From assembly GCA_964394665.1 (NCBI GenBank), contig CAYMYN010000002.1, forward strand, positions 186,001 to 250,000: DNA of 64,000 bases, read 5' to 3'. Under the pieces are notes generated by a model. The model had not been told where the DNA came from, did not search any database, and saw only the letters and a list, made by a program, of their open reading frames with translations. This DNA is from CAYMYN01 sp964394665. Lineage in GTDB: Bacteria; Planctomycetota; UBA1135; GCA-002686595. Positions 51,230 through 59,971 of the stretch are shown here, one piece after another. Within the stretch, counting starts at the first letter, position 1. The number at the start of each line of letters is the position of its first letter. Made by a program: the position numbers and the translations under genes.

Positions 51230-52030
51230 TCACTGCACCAGGAAGTACTTCGGCAGGATGCGCCGAATCCTTCCGTGGGTGCCGACCTGGACCTCGCCGC
51301 GGAAGTCGGCCACGAGACCGGTCACGTCGAGGTGCAAGGTGCGCCCCTCGGCGTCGAGCACGACGAGGTCGGTCTCGTTTCCGCTGAAGCTGGCGGGCGG
51401 GCCGTCGTCGAGGCGCACGGTGCGCTGGGCGGCGTCGACGCTCAGGCGGTGTTCGTGGAACGGGCCGCGGAAGCTCGAGCGGTCGGCCGAGAACCCGGGC
51501 CGCAGGCCGGAGGCGGGGTCGAGGGCCAGGGCGAGCTTGGTCGGACCGACGTGGATCGGGAACAGCACCGGCTCGAGCTCGACGCGCAGCTCCTCCATGA
51601 GCGCGTCCTGGCTGGCGCGGCCCTGGACCTCCTCGAGGGTCTTGGTCGAGCAGACGGCGAGCACCGTGCTCTGCAGGTACGGCTCGTACAGCGGGTCGCG
51701 GTTGCGCTGCACGACGTAGGTCTCGTCGTAGGCCTCGTAGATCACGCTCAGCGTGAGCTGCAGGAAGCGCTTCATGCCGCTCCCCGCGAGGTTCACCTGA
51801 TACTTGTCGGAGAACAGCTCGGTGGTGAACGGCCCGGCGAAACGCGGCGTGGTCTTCGATCCGGGCGTGGCCACGAGGAAGGCCCCGTAGGCGGCCATCA
51901 CGATGCCGACGACCAGGCCGGCGGCGAGCAGGATGCGCTTCTTCGAGCCGGACGCGTCGGCGGCGTTCTCCGGCGACGCGCCTTTTTCGGGAGCGGCTTG
52001 GAGCTGGGGTTCGGCGGCGGTGACGGCCAT
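51230..52030 (-). CDS. fliL: Flagellar basal-body-associated protein FliL-like, extended
   Basis: A 266-residue protein with a cytoplasmic N-terminus (~1-30), one membrane segment (RILLAAGLVVGIVMAAYGAFLVA) and a periplasmic part. The first half of that part matches FliL: TTELFSDKYQVNLAGSGMKRFLQLTLSVIYEAYDETYVVQRNRDPLYEPYLQSTVLAVCSTKTLEEVQG. FliL encircles the MotAB stator. Typical FliL is ~150-190 residues. Here ~100 extra C-terminal residues (from ~165) form an additional beta-rich region ending RRILPKYFLVQ. A 6-bp hairpin (51222-51238) encloses its stop codon. Confidence 0.82.
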   Translation of the reverse strand: MAVTAAEPQLQAAPEKGASPENAADASGSKKRILLAAGLVVGIVMAAYGAFLVATPGSKTTPRFAGPFTTELFSDKYQVNLAGSGMKRFLQLTLSVIYEAYDETYVVQRNRDPLYEPYLQSTVLAVCSTKTLEEVQGRASQDALMEELRVELEPVLFPIHVGPTKLALALDPASGLRPGFSADRSSFRGPFHEHRLSVDAAQRTVRLDDGPPASFSGNETDLVVLDAEGRTLHLDVTGLVADFRGEVQVGTHGRIRRILPKYFLVQ

Positions 52031-52052
52031 GGGAGGTCCTCGGGAGCGGCCC

Positions 52053-52745
52053 CTAGTTTCGGGAGCGGTGACGGGGCGTGATCAGGCGTGCATCCACCGC
52101 GCGGGTCTCGACGCCCTCGGCGCGCACCTCGACACCCCAGGCGCGGGCCTGGATGCGCTCGGCGCGCAGGGCGTGGTTCTCGACGAGGTACTGCGCGACG
52201 GCGCGGGCGCGGCGGAAGGCGAGTTGGTTCGCGTCGAGGCCTGGGCGCTCGCTCGGCGCGGCGTGGCCCTCGACGAGCAGGATCTGTCCGCGCTGCGGCG
52301 CGAGCGAGGGCGCGAGGCGGTCGAGGTAGCGGCGCGCGTCGTCGCTGAGCGTCGCCGAGCCGCGCTCGAAGACGGCCGCGAAGGGGTAGCCGATCTCGTC
52401 GTGCGGGGCGAGGCCGGTCGCGGCGCGCGCGCGCAGGCGCTCGAGGCTGGTCGCGTCGAGGTGCTCCTCGACGCGTTCGCCTTCCTCGGCGGGCGGCAGG
52501 TTGAAGCGCCGACGCGTGTGCTCGAAGACGTTCTGCTTGTCGGTGGCCGAGAGGATGCCGTTCATGCCGTGGGACTTGATGGCGACGATGAACGAGCCGA
52601 CGCCGCTGGCGAGCAGGCCGTAGTTCTGCTCGCGCGAGAGCGACACGAGCAGGATGAAGAAGGTCAGGACGAGCGTCATCATGTCCCCGAAGGACACCAT
52701 GTACGCCGGGACGCCCTGCTTGGGCTCGTCGACGATGGCGCTCAT
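52053..52745 (-). CDS. Second MotB-type stator protein (altered peptidoglycan site)
   Basis: A 230-residue MotB paralogue. The N-terminal segment QGVPAYMVSFGDMMTLVLTFFILLVSLSREQ contains the stator helix with the proton-binding Asp21. The plug region and an OmpA/MotB domain follow: LLVEGHAAPSERPGLDANQLAFRRARAVAQYLVE. In MotB the GHTD motif binds peptidoglycan; here it reads GHAA (Ala163 instead of Asp), while the RRARA arginines are kept. It may bind peptidoglycan weakly or differently, or form mixed stators with the adjacent MotB. It overlaps motB by 4 bp (ATGA). Confidence 0.85.
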   Translation of the reverse strand: MSAIVDEPKQGVPAYMVSFGDMMTLVLTFFILLVSLSREQNYGLLASGVGSFIVAIKSHGMNGILSATDKQNVFEHTRRRFNLPPAEEGERVEEHLDATSLERLRARAATGLAPHDEIGYPFAAVFERGSATLSDDARRYLDRLAPSLAPQRGQILLVEGHAAPSERPGLDANQLAFRRARAVAQYLVENHALRAERIQARAWGVEVRAEGVETRAVDARLITPRHRSRN

Positions 52746-53500
52746 CGGACGGCCTCCGTCAAGTCGGCGTGGCGCGTGCGCGAGAGCGACAGGATGCGCA
52801 CCTCGACGCGCCGATTGAGCGTGCGCCCCCAGGCCGTCGCGTCGTCCGCGATCGGATCGGAGTGGCCTAGGCCGGCGATCTGCAGGAGCGGGGCGGGCAT
52901 GCGGCTCTCGCGCAGAAGCACCGCGGCGGCGGCCTGCGCGCGCGCCAGGGCGAGGTCCTCGGCGTCGGGGAACGCGGGACTGGGCTCGAAAGCGCTGTCG
53001 GTGTGGCCCTCGACGACGACCAGGTGCGGGTAGTGCTCGAGGGTGCGGCCCAGCTCGCCCAGGGAACGCGCGAGGAAGGCATTCACCTCGATCGAGCCCG
53101 GCGCGAAGGCCGCGCGCGGATCGAAGCTGACGAGCACGCCATCGGCCACGTCGTTGAGGTCGAACTCGATGTGGTCCTCGTCCAGGCGCTGCCCCATGGC
53201 CTCGATGTCGTCGGGCAGTTGGTCGGGGGGACGCACGTGCGGCGTGGAGGAGCCGCGCTCGACCTGGATCGCGGCCATCAGGTCCTCCTGCGGTGGCTGG
53301 GGAGCCGTCGGTCCGCCGGGATCGACCAGCACGCCGGGCGTGCCGCCCAAGTTGCCGACGACTTGGAACGACTCGAAGCTGTCGAGGCTCGAGAAGGTCA
53401 TCAGCAAGATGAAGAACGTCACCAGCAAGGAGATCATGTCCGAGAAGGTGACGATCCAATCCGGCGCGCCGACCGGGAGGTCTTCGGCGATCTTGGCCAT
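52742..53500 (-). CDS. motB: Flagellar stator protein MotB
   Basis: A 252-residue MotB, the peptidoglycan-anchored half of the stator. The N-terminus GAPDWIVTFSDMISLLVTFFILLMTFSSLD carries Asp21, the ion-relay residue. A linker (~50-105) is followed by the OmpA-like domain with VVVEGHTDSAFEPS (GHTD at 165-168), DLALARAQAAAAVLL and GRTLNRRVEVRIL. It is preceded by motA (2 bp) and followed by a second motB-like gene. The order motA-motB-motB2-fliL suggests a stator built with two kinds of MotB. Confidence 0.93.
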   Translation of the reverse strand: MAKIAEDLPVGAPDWIVTFSDMISLLVTFFILLMTFSSLDSFESFQVVGNLGGTPGVLVDPGGPTAPQPPQEDLMAAIQVERGSSTPHVRPPDQLPDDIEAMGQRLDEDHIEFDLNDVADGVLVSFDPRAAFAPGSIEVNAFLARSLGELGRTLEHYPHLVVVEGHTDSAFEPSPAFPDAEDLALARAQAAAAVLLRESRMPAPLLQIAGLGHSDPIADDATAWGRTLNRRVEVRILSLSRTRHADLTEAVR

Positions 53501-53502
53501 GG

Positions 53503-54270
53503 TCAGACCGTGACCTCCTCACGTTCCCTGGGCGGCAGGAAGCCCTTGAGCTTCTCCTTGATCAGGGCCGGTTTCTCGCCGGACTGGATCGCGACGATGC
53601 CCTCGATCATCAGCTCGCGCAGCAGGATCTCCTGCTTGGCGCGCACGTCGAGCTTGCCCGCCAGCGGCAGGAAGACCATGTTCGCCAGCACGGCGCCGTA
53701 GAGCGTGGTGAGCAACGCGGTCGCCATGCCCTGGCCGATCATCGAGGGGTCGGACAGGTTCTGGAGCATCTGCACCAGACCGACCAGCGTCCCGATCATG
53801 CCGAAGGCCGGCGCGAAGGTGCCCATCTGCTCGAGCAGCTTCTTGCCGCCGGAGTGGCGCTGGCGCTGCCACTCGGCCTCGAGCGACATGATGTCGCGCA
53901 CCGTGTCGGCGCCGAAGCCGTCGATGACGAGCTGGATGCCCTTGGAGAAGAAGCGGTCCTCGACCTCGGCCAACTTGCTCTCGAGCGCCAGCAGCCCTTC
54001 CTTACGCGCCAGGTTGGCGTAGGTCACGATGCGCTCGATCTCCTCGCCGGGGGTGGAGGCGCGCTGGATGGCCGTGATGGCCATGACCTTCGCGATGCTC
54101 TTCACCTCGGCGGCGGGGAAGTTCATCATCGTCACGGCCAGGGTCCCGCCGATGACGATCGAGAGCGACGGCGCGTGCACGAAGATCGCGACGCCGCCGT
54201 CTCCCATCGCCATGGCGAAGAGCACCATGCCGAAGCCCAGGAGGAGGCCGATGAGGGTCGAGAGGTCCAT
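53503..54270 (-). CDS. motA: Flagellar stator protein MotA
   Basis: A 255-residue MotA with four membrane segments, the ion-channel half of the stator. Motifs: LSTLIGLLLGFGMVLFAMAMG (TM1), SLSIVIGGTLAVTMMNFP (TM2), the cytoplasmic loop with RKEGLLALE and GTFAPAFGMIGTLVGLVQMLQNLSDPSMIGQGMATALLTTLYGAVLANMVFLPLAGKL. The last holds the Pro-rich TM3-TM4 segment that meets MotB's Asp. The helices resemble the PomA/MotA group, and Na+ or H+ use is not decidable here. It lies 15 bp after the coiled-coil gene and 2 bp before motB. Confidence 0.95.
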   Translation of the reverse strand: MDLSTLIGLLLGFGMVLFAMAMGDGGVAIFVHAPSLSIVIGGTLAVTMMNFPAAEVKSIAKVMAITAIQRASTPGEEIERIVTYANLARKEGLLALESKLAEVEDRFFSKGIQLVIDGFGADTVRDIMSLEAEWQRQRHSGGKKLLEQMGTFAPAFGMIGTLVGLVQMLQNLSDPSMIGQGMATALLTTLYGAVLANMVFLPLAGKLDVRAKQEILLRELMIEGIVAIQSGEKPALIKEKLKGFLPPREREEVTV

Positions 54271-54285
54271 GGGGGACGGCGCGGA

Positions 54286-54987
54286 TCAGGGCTCGACGCG
54301 CCGGAACGCGTCCACGAACTCGCGGTACACGGCCTGGGGCAACGCTTGCAGCAGGGCGGCGGCCCGCTCGTCGGAGAGCTCGCGCAGGACGAGCGCGGCC
54401 TCGTTCGGCTCGAACGACGCCAGGCGTTCCGCGAGGTCGCCGGGATCGCCCTCCTCGAAGGCCCGCGCGACGCGGCGCCAACTGGCGCGCTCGCGTTCGG
54501 CCTGAACCTTGACGTCGCGCTCGGCCTCGGCCCGGCGCAGACGCAGGTCGGTCTCCATCCCGTCGAGCTGGGCCCGCATGCGCGCCAGCAGCTCGAAGCG
54601 CTCGGCCAGGCCCGCCTCGCGCTCGGCCAGGGCCGTCTCGCGCGCGCGCAGGTCGGCGCTCACCTCGCGCACGCGGCGCAACTCGGCCTCGAGCTCGCCG
54701 GTGAGCTCGCGCAGGGCGGAGTTCGAGAAGGGCGCCGGGATCTGGAACACGCCCAGCACCGAGGCCTGGCTCTGAACGAGGTCTTCCCGCGCGCGTGCCG
54801 GAACGGGCGCCGGCTCGCCCGGGACCGGGGGCGTGCCGTCCGCGGACGCCTCGGGCACGAGTGCCCCGAGCCCCGCGACCTTCTGCAGGGGGGTGCCGGA
54901 GAACACGGCGAACGCCAGGAACGTGCCGCAGAACAGCGCCACCCCACCGACGGAGTAGGCTGCGATCGCAAGGGCCTTGCTGCTCAT
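54286..54987 (-). CDS. MotE/YlxF-like coiled-coil membrane protein
   Basis: A 233-residue protein with an N-terminal membrane segment (residues ~10-30, AYSVGGVALFCGTFLAFAVF), a Pro/Ala linker, a long coiled coil (~92-180, RELTGELEAELRRVREVSADLRARETALAEREAGL...) and a C-terminal MgtE-N-like helical domain. That domain reads GDPGDLAERLASFEPNEAALVLRELSDERAAALLQALPQAVYREFVDAFRR. This architecture matches MotE, FlbB and B. subtilis YlxF, encoded next to fliJ in many phyla and thought to help stator placement or motor assembly. It overlaps fliJ by 4 bp. Confidence 0.8.
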   Translation of the reverse strand: MSSKALAIAAYSVGGVALFCGTFLAFAVFSGTPLQKVAGLGALVPEASADGTPPVPGEPAPVPARAREDLVQSQASVLGVFQIPAPFSNSALRELTGELEAELRRVREVSADLRARETALAEREAGLAERFELLARMRAQLDGMETDLRLRRAEAERDVKVQAERERASWRRVARAFEEGDPGDLAERLASFEPNEAALVLRELSDERAAALLQALPQAVYREFVDAFRRVEP

Positions 54988-55514
54988 GGTCGTTCCGTCA
55001 GGGGGGCCTCCGCCCCGTGGAGCCTGGATCGGCCGTTCTCGCCGGGGGCTGGATGCCCGCCGAGGGCGGCGGAGCGCCGGGCGGCGCCCTGGATGGCCCG
55101 CTCATCCGCTTCCCGGGCTTCGAGGGTCGTGGCGTCCCGAAGATGGGACGCGCGGGCGCGTTGGTGCAGGCGCTCGAGGCCCTCGACCTCGGCGTGTAGG
55201 AGGCGCCAGGGCTCGCGGGCGGCGTCGGCCTCGGCGCGGCGGCGCGCGGTCTGGGCCTTCTCGCGCGCGGCGAGCGCGGCCAGGCGCCGCAGGGCGTCCT
55301 GGGAGCGCAGCACCTCGGGCGGCGAGAGGGCGCCGCGACCTTGAGCCACGCGCAGCTCGTCGAGGGCGCGCTCGAAGGCGAGCTGGGCCAGGCGTTCACG
55401 CTGGGCGGCCTCGCGCCAGCGGGCTTCGGCGGCGGCCCAGCGTTCCTCTGCGAGGTGCTCCTGGGTCTGGCGCACGCGTTCGAGGCGCGCGAGGCGGAAC
55501 TGGAAGCGGCTCAT
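54984..55514 (-). CDS. fliJ: Flagellar export protein FliJ
   Basis: A 176-residue FliJ, the coiled-coil stalk of the FliI ATPase ring that resembles the gamma subunit of F-ATPase. The N-terminus FQFRLARLERVRQTQEHLAEERWAAAEARWREAAQRE is typical, followed by continuous heptads. At 176 residues it exceeds the usual ~147, the extra being a C-terminal hydrophilic tail. ATG 55514 overlaps the fliI stop, and its own stop overlaps the MotE-like start. Confidence 0.88.
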   Translation of the reverse strand: MSRFQFRLARLERVRQTQEHLAEERWAAAEARWREAAQRERLAQLAFERALDELRVAQGRGALSPPEVLRSQDALRRLAALAAREKAQTARRRAEADAAREPWRLLHAEVEGLERLHQRARASHLRDATTLEAREADERAIQGAARRSAALGGHPAPGENGRSRLHGAEAPLTERP

Positions 55515-56833
55515 GGGCGGGCCTCTGGACCGTGGGCGAGCAGGCCCACCATCGCGCGCGTCTCGGCGATGGACGTCAGCTCGTCGGGGTGTTGGCGCAG
55601 GAAGGTCTCGATCACCGGCAGGCGCTCGAGGGCGAGGTCGAGCTTCTTGTTCGTGCCGCGCTGGTAGGCGCCGATCTCGACCAGATCGCGGCCCTCGCGC
55701 CAGGCCGCGAGGTAGGCGCGCACCTGGGCCGCCGCGGCGAGCCCGTCGGCCGTCACCAGGCTCGGCATCAAGCGCGAGAGGCTGGCCAGCACGTCGACGG
55801 CCGGGAAGTGGCCCGACTGGGCCAGCTCGCGCGAGAGGTAGAGGTGTCCGTCGAGCAGGCCGCGCAGCGTGTCGGCGACCGGTTCGTTGGGATCGTCGCC
55901 GTCGAGCAGCACCGTGAGCAGACCGGTGATGCTGCCCGTGCCCAGGGCGCCCATGCGCTCGACGAGCTTGGGGATCGTGGCGAAGAAGCTGGGAGGATAG
56001 CCGCGCACGGTCGGCGGCTCGCCGGCGGCCAAACCGATCTCGCGGCAGGCGGCGGCGAAGCGCGTGACCGAGTCCATCACCAGGAGGACCGAGAGCCCGC
56101 GGTCGCGGAAGTGCTCGGCCACGGTCACCGCGACGAAGGGCGCGAGGTAACGCTCGATCGGCGCGCGGTCGGAGGTCGCGACGACGAGCACCGAACGCGC
56201 GCGACCTTCTTCGCCCAGGGCCTCGTGCACGAAGCTCTGCACCTCGCGGCCGCGTTCGCCGACCAGGCAAACGACCACCACGTCGGCGTCCGTGCCGCGC
56301 GTGATCTGGGCCAACAGCGAGGACTTCCCCACGCCCGAGCCGGCGAAGATGCCCAGCCGTTGGCCGCGTCCGAGGGTCGCCAGCCCGTCGATGGCGCGCA
56401 CGCCGGTCTGCAGCGGCTCGGCGATCGGCGTGCGCGAGAGCGGGTCCGGCGCGGGAGCGCGCACGCTGCGCAGCTCGCAGCCCTCGAGCTCCGCGCCGCG
56501 GTCGATCGGTCGGCCGAAGCCGTCCAGGATGCGGCCGAGCAACGCGCCGCCGACCTGCATCTCGAAGGGGCGGCCGAGGGCCGTGACGAGCGCGCCGGGC
56601 GCGACGCCGTCGAGGTCCCCGTGGGGCATCAGCAGCGTGCTCGCGCCGCGAAACCCTACGACCTCGGCGTCGAGCGGTCCGCCGGCGTCGCGTTGGATGC
56701 GGCACAGCTCGCCCACCGCGGCGGGCACGCCGCGCGCCTCGACCAACACGCCCGAGACGATGTCGACCTGGCCGCGGTACACCGGGCGCAGGGCCGAGCG
56801 CACGAGCTCCTGGCAACGGGCGAGGTCGAGCAT
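55511..56833 (-). CDS. fliI: Flagellum-specific ATP synthase FliI
   Basis: A 440-residue FliI, the hexameric export ATPase. The nucleotide loop is GIFAGSGVGKSSLL (P-loop near residue 170), with VVVVCLVGERGREVQSFVHEALG, the Walker B strand VLLVMDSVTRFA (Asp) and PPSFFATIPKLVERMGALGTGSITGLLTVLLDGDDPNEPVADTLRGLLDGHLYLSRELA. The last stretch is the FliI/YscN signature of the F1-beta-like fold. The length matches the family. The ATG at 56833 is nested in the fliH stop, and fliJ starts within its own stop. Confidence 0.96.
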   Translation of the reverse strand: MLDLARCQELVRSALRPVYRGQVDIVSGVLVEARGVPAAVGELCRIQRDAGGPLDAEVVGFRGASTLLMPHGDLDGVAPGALVTALGRPFEMQVGGALLGRILDGFGRPIDRGAELEGCELRSVRAPAPDPLSRTPIAEPLQTGVRAIDGLATLGRGQRLGIFAGSGVGKSSLLAQITRGTDADVVVVCLVGERGREVQSFVHEALGEEGRARSVLVVATSDRAPIERYLAPFVAVTVAEHFRDRGLSVLLVMDSVTRFAAACREIGLAAGEPPTVRGYPPSFFATIPKLVERMGALGTGSITGLLTVLLDGDDPNEPVADTLRGLLDGHLYLSRELAQSGHFPAVDVLASLSRLMPSLVTADGLAAAAQVRAYLAAWREGRDLVEIGAYQRGTNKKLDLALERLPVIETFLRQHPDELTSIAETRAMVGLLAHGPEARP

Positions 56834-57387
56834 CAGAGCACCTCCCCGCGCAGCCGCTCGGCGATCGCCGCCACGCAGGCATCGACCTCGTGCACGAGCA
56901 GGCCCTTGGGCGTCGTGACGTGGACCGAGCCCACGGACACGTCCTCGTCGGCCTCGATGCGCGTGCCTGCACGGAAGGCGACGTGCCGCAGGCGCTCGAC
57001 GTCGAGCGGGTTGAGGTGCACGACGCACGCGCCGCGGCCGACGCCCGACTGGGCGAGCGTCTCGCGCACGATGCGCTCGATGTCGTGGCGGCCCGCGGAG
57101 AGCTCGACGCGCAACAGCTCGCCGGCGATGCCGAGCGCGAGCTCGACGGCTTGCCGCGCGAGTTCCTCGCGCGCCTCGGCGAGCCGCTCGTCGAGCTGGA
57201 CGGAGGCCCGCTCGAGGAGCAGCGCGGAGCCGGCCTGGGCCGCGGCCTCCCCTTCGCGACGCCCTTCCTCGCGCGCAGCGGCGAGGCACGCCTCGAGGCG
57301 CCGGGCGAGCAGCGCCTCGGGCGGACCCTCGCACAGGCGGGCCGCGCGCACGCGCCGCGCCAGGTCGAGCGATCGGACGGTGCTCAC
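56833..57387 (-). CDS. fliH: Flagellar assembly protein FliH
   Basis: A 184-residue FliH, the peripheral stator that tethers FliI to the C-ring and resembles the b and delta subunits of F-ATPase. The middle AREEGRREGEAAAQAGSALLLERASVQLDERLAEAREELARQAVELALGIAGELLRVEL is the helical part. The C-terminal HLNPLDVERLRHVAF and VHEVDACVAAIAERLRGEVL resemble the delta-like domain. GTG 57387 overlaps the fliG TGA. The usual long N-terminal segment is short here. Positional evidence between fliG and fliI is strong. Confidence 0.87.
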   Translation of the reverse strand: MSTVRSLDLARRVRAARLCEGPPEALLARRLEACLAAAREEGRREGEAAAQAGSALLLERASVQLDERLAEAREELARQAVELALGIAGELLRVELSAGRHDIERIVRETLAQSGVGRGACVVHLNPLDVERLRHVAFRAGTRIEADEDVSVGSVHVTTPKGLLVHEVDACVAAIAERLRGEVL

Positions 57388-58400
57388 TGGACGAGCTCCT
57401 GGCCGCCGCGGGCGGGGCGGAACTCGCCCGAGTCGATCAGGCCGTGCACGCTCTTGAGCAGGTCGCCGCGCGCCGCGAGGACCTCGCCCATCGGCGTCGG
57501 GCCGGCGAGCTCGCGCTCCTCGCTCACCATCTCCCGCACCCGCGACGAGAGGTTGCCGAGCACGTTGGCCTCGACGTCGGCCGGGCAGGCCTTCAGCGCG
57601 ATGGCGAGCGTGCGCGTGTCGACCGAGGCCAGGATCTTCTGCATGCTGCGCTTGTCGACCTGGGCGAGGTCGCTCCACGTGAACATGCGCTCGCGGATGG
57701 CGGCGACGGTCTCGTCGTCTCCCAGGCCCTCGAGCACGCTGCGTTCGAGGGTCTCGTCGCTGCGGCCCAACATGTCGGCGATCGTGCGCAGGCGACGCTC
57801 GGGGTCCGGGGCGGCGGGCGCGTGTTCTTGCTCGGCGAGGCGGCGCGCGAGTTGGCGCGCGACGCTGCGCAACGCACCGGCGGTGGGCGGCTCGAGGGCG
57901 GCCATGCGGCGCACGATCTCGAGCGAAGCCTGGGTGTCGAAGCCGTTCAGGACCTCGGCCGAGACGCTCGGATCGAGGTGCGCCAGGACCAGCGCGATCG
58001 AGCCCGCGGGCTCGCTGCGCAGCACGCGCGCGACCAGCGCCGGGGGCCGCGACTCGATCTCGGCGAAGGGGCGCTCGGCGAGGCGTCGCTCGTGGATGGC
58101 GGCCAACATGCGCTCGGCCTCATCGGGGCCGAAGGACGCGGCCAAGCGCCGGCGCAGGTCGGCGCCGTCGGCGGGGTTCACGCCCGTGCGGCGGTGCAGC
58201 TCGCGGGCGAGGTTGCGGTACAGGCGCTCGACGGCCTCGGGTTGGGCGAAGCTCGTGTCGAGCTCGCCCATGGCGACGGCCACCTCGCGCACTACGCGCT
58301 GCTCGAGGTGTCGCATGACGCTGGCGGCCTCGCTCTCTCCCAAGGAGAGCAGGAAGGCGGCCACGCGGTGCGGGCCACGGGGCTCTTGGGTCGCGCTCAT
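57384..58400 (-). CDS. fliG: Flagellar motor switch protein FliG
   Basis: A 338-residue FliG that links the MS-ring to the C-ring and transmits stator torque. Order: N-domain (AAFLLSLGESEAASVMRHLEQRVVREVAVAMGEL), middle domain (RPPALVARVLRSEPAGSIALVLAHLDPSVSAEVLNGFD) and C-domain (MFTWSDLAQVDKRSMQKILASVDTRTLAIALKACPADVEANVLGNLSSRVREMVSEERELAGPTPMGEVLAAR). The C-domain carries the charged torque helix. The frame starts at 58436, but ATG 58400 overlaps the fliF stop (ATGA) and fits the family. Confidence 0.96.
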   Translation of the reverse strand: MSATQEPRGPHRVAAFLLSLGESEAASVMRHLEQRVVREVAVAMGELDTSFAQPEAVERLYRNLARELHRRTGVNPADGADLRRRLAASFGPDEAERMLAAIHERRLAERPFAEIESRPPALVARVLRSEPAGSIALVLAHLDPSVSAEVLNGFDTQASLEIVRRMAALEPPTAGALRSVARQLARRLAEQEHAPAAPDPERRLRTIADMLGRSDETLERSVLEGLGDDETVAAIRERMFTWSDLAQVDKRSMQKILASVDTRTLAIALKACPADVEANVLGNLSSRVREMVSEERELAGPTPMGEVLAARGDLLKSVHGLIDSGEFRPARGGQELVQ

Positions 58401-59953
58401 CGGGCGGCTCCGACCGGCTCGTCCTCGAGGGCCCAACGCGAGAGGATCTCACCGACGCGCTCGGGGTCGCTCTGGATCAGCTCCTCGACGCGGGCGCGGG
58501 CGAGCAGCTCGGGATCGACGGCGGGGGCCGGCGCTGCGGCGGCGGGGGCCTCGGCGGCGCGCGTGAGAGCCGCGCGAGCGCCCTTGAGGCTCTTCAGCAA
58601 GACGATCACGAAGACCAGGCCCGCGAGCACCTCCAGCCCGCGCTCGAGCAACAGCTCGAGCCACACGTTGGGCTCGGCCGGCGGCGGGGTCGCGGCGGGA
58701 ACGGGCAGTCCGCGCTCGTCGCGCTCGATGCCGGCGAAGGCGGTGGCGAAGGCGCTGAAGCGATCGCCGCGCGTCTCGTCGAAGTGCAGGGCCGCCTTGA
58801 CCCACTTCTCGAGCTCGGGCAGGCGCTCGGACAGGGTCGAGTCGACCGCCAGCGCAATGCTCATGCGCCGCATGGTCGGCGCGTGCGAGAGCTGGTGGCG
58901 CGTCTCGCGGCCGACGGCGGTGACGCGCTGCGTCTCGCTCTCCTGGGCCATGGCCGCCGATGTGGGTGCGGTGCGGCCGGGCGCGGCGTTCTCGACGCCG
59001 AACTCGCCCGCCGCGTTCGAGCCCAAGCCCGCCACGCCGCCGGGTCCACCGCCCGTGGGCGTCTTGGAGCTCGTGCTCGACTCGGAGACGACGACCTTGT
59101 TGGTCGGGTCGAGGCTCTCGCGGATCGACTCGACGCGGTCGTAGCTCCACTCCGAATCGACCGTGACGTGGGCCACGCCGGCCCCGAACATCTGGGCGAG
59201 ACCGCTGTTGGCGATGGTCGCCTTGTGCTGGTCGTAGCGCCGCTCCAGCTCGAGCAGCTCGTCGGCGCGCGGGCCGCCTTCGGCCAGCTCACTGCCGTCG
59301 TACAGCATGCGCCCGTGTTGGTCGACGATGACCACGTTCTCGGGCGGCGTGTTGAAGCGGTAGCGCACGATCTTGGCCACCGAGCGGCCCAGGTGCGAGC
59401 TAGGGGTCACGCCTTGCCTGAGGACGAGCGAGACCGAGATCGTGGGCGCGGGCTCGGGCGCGAAGGGCGAGCTGGCGGCCAGGGAGCCGGTGACCGTCGC
59501 GCGCTCGACGAAATCCAGGGCCTGGAGCTGCTTCTCGCACTCCTGCCACTCGCGCTTGCGCGCGGTCTGCAGGCGCTCGACGGTCGTCTGCCAGACGCTC
59601 GAGACCCGCGTCGAGCCGCTCGGGATCCCGACCTCGGCCGGCGTGAGCGCGCCCGACAGGGCGACCAGGTTGCGAGCCTTGTAGATCGAGCGGCGATCGA
59701 CGTAGATCGTGTAGGGGCCTGGGAAGGGGCTGACCTCGTAGGGCAGGGCGCCCTCGCTCAGGGCAGCTTCGCAGGCGGCGCGCTGGATGTCGTCGAGGCC
59801 CGCGCGCAAGGGCACGAAGTCGGGGCGGCTGGCCTTGTAGCCGCCGAGTCCCACGACGAGCAGCAGCAGGGCCAGGCTGGCGCCGACGGCCAAGCGCGCA
59901 CGCGGCGCGGCGTTGCGCCAGAGCTCCAGGAACGTGTTCAGCTTCGAGGGCAT
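58397..59953 (-). CDS. fliF: Flagellar M-ring protein FliF
   Basis: A 518-residue FliF, which builds the MS-ring in the inner membrane. TM1 (ARLAVGASLALLLLVVGLGGY) and TM2 (VLAGLVFVIVLLKSL) flank the periplasmic region. That region contains the ring-building motifs LSEGALPYEVSPFPGPYTIYVDRRSIYKARNLVALSGALTPAEVGI and KIVRYRFNTPPENVVIVDQHGRML. The C-terminal IQSDPERVGEILSRWALEDEP is the FliG-binding tail. Typical length is 550-570, so this one is slightly short. The adjoining genes are fliE (18 bp upstream) and fliG. Confidence 0.95.
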   Translation of the reverse strand: MPSKLNTFLELWRNAAPRARLAVGASLALLLLVVGLGGYKASRPDFVPLRAGLDDIQRAACEAALSEGALPYEVSPFPGPYTIYVDRRSIYKARNLVALSGALTPAEVGIPSGSTRVSSVWQTTVERLQTARKREWQECEKQLQALDFVERATVTGSLAASSPFAPEPAPTISVSLVLRQGVTPSSHLGRSVAKIVRYRFNTPPENVVIVDQHGRMLYDGSELAEGGPRADELLELERRYDQHKATIANSGLAQMFGAGVAHVTVDSEWSYDRVESIRESLDPTNKVVVSESSTSSKTPTGGGPGGVAGLGSNAAGEFGVENAAPGRTAPTSAAMAQESETQRVTAVGRETRHQLSHAPTMRRMSIALAVDSTLSERLPELEKWVKAALHFDETRGDRFSAFATAFAGIERDERGLPVPAATPPPAEPNVWLELLLERGLEVLAGLVFVIVLLKSLKGARAALTRAAEAPAAAAPAPAVDPELLARARVEELIQSDPERVGEILSRWALEDEPVGAAR

Positions 59954-59971
59954 CGTTGGAGGTTCCTAGGG

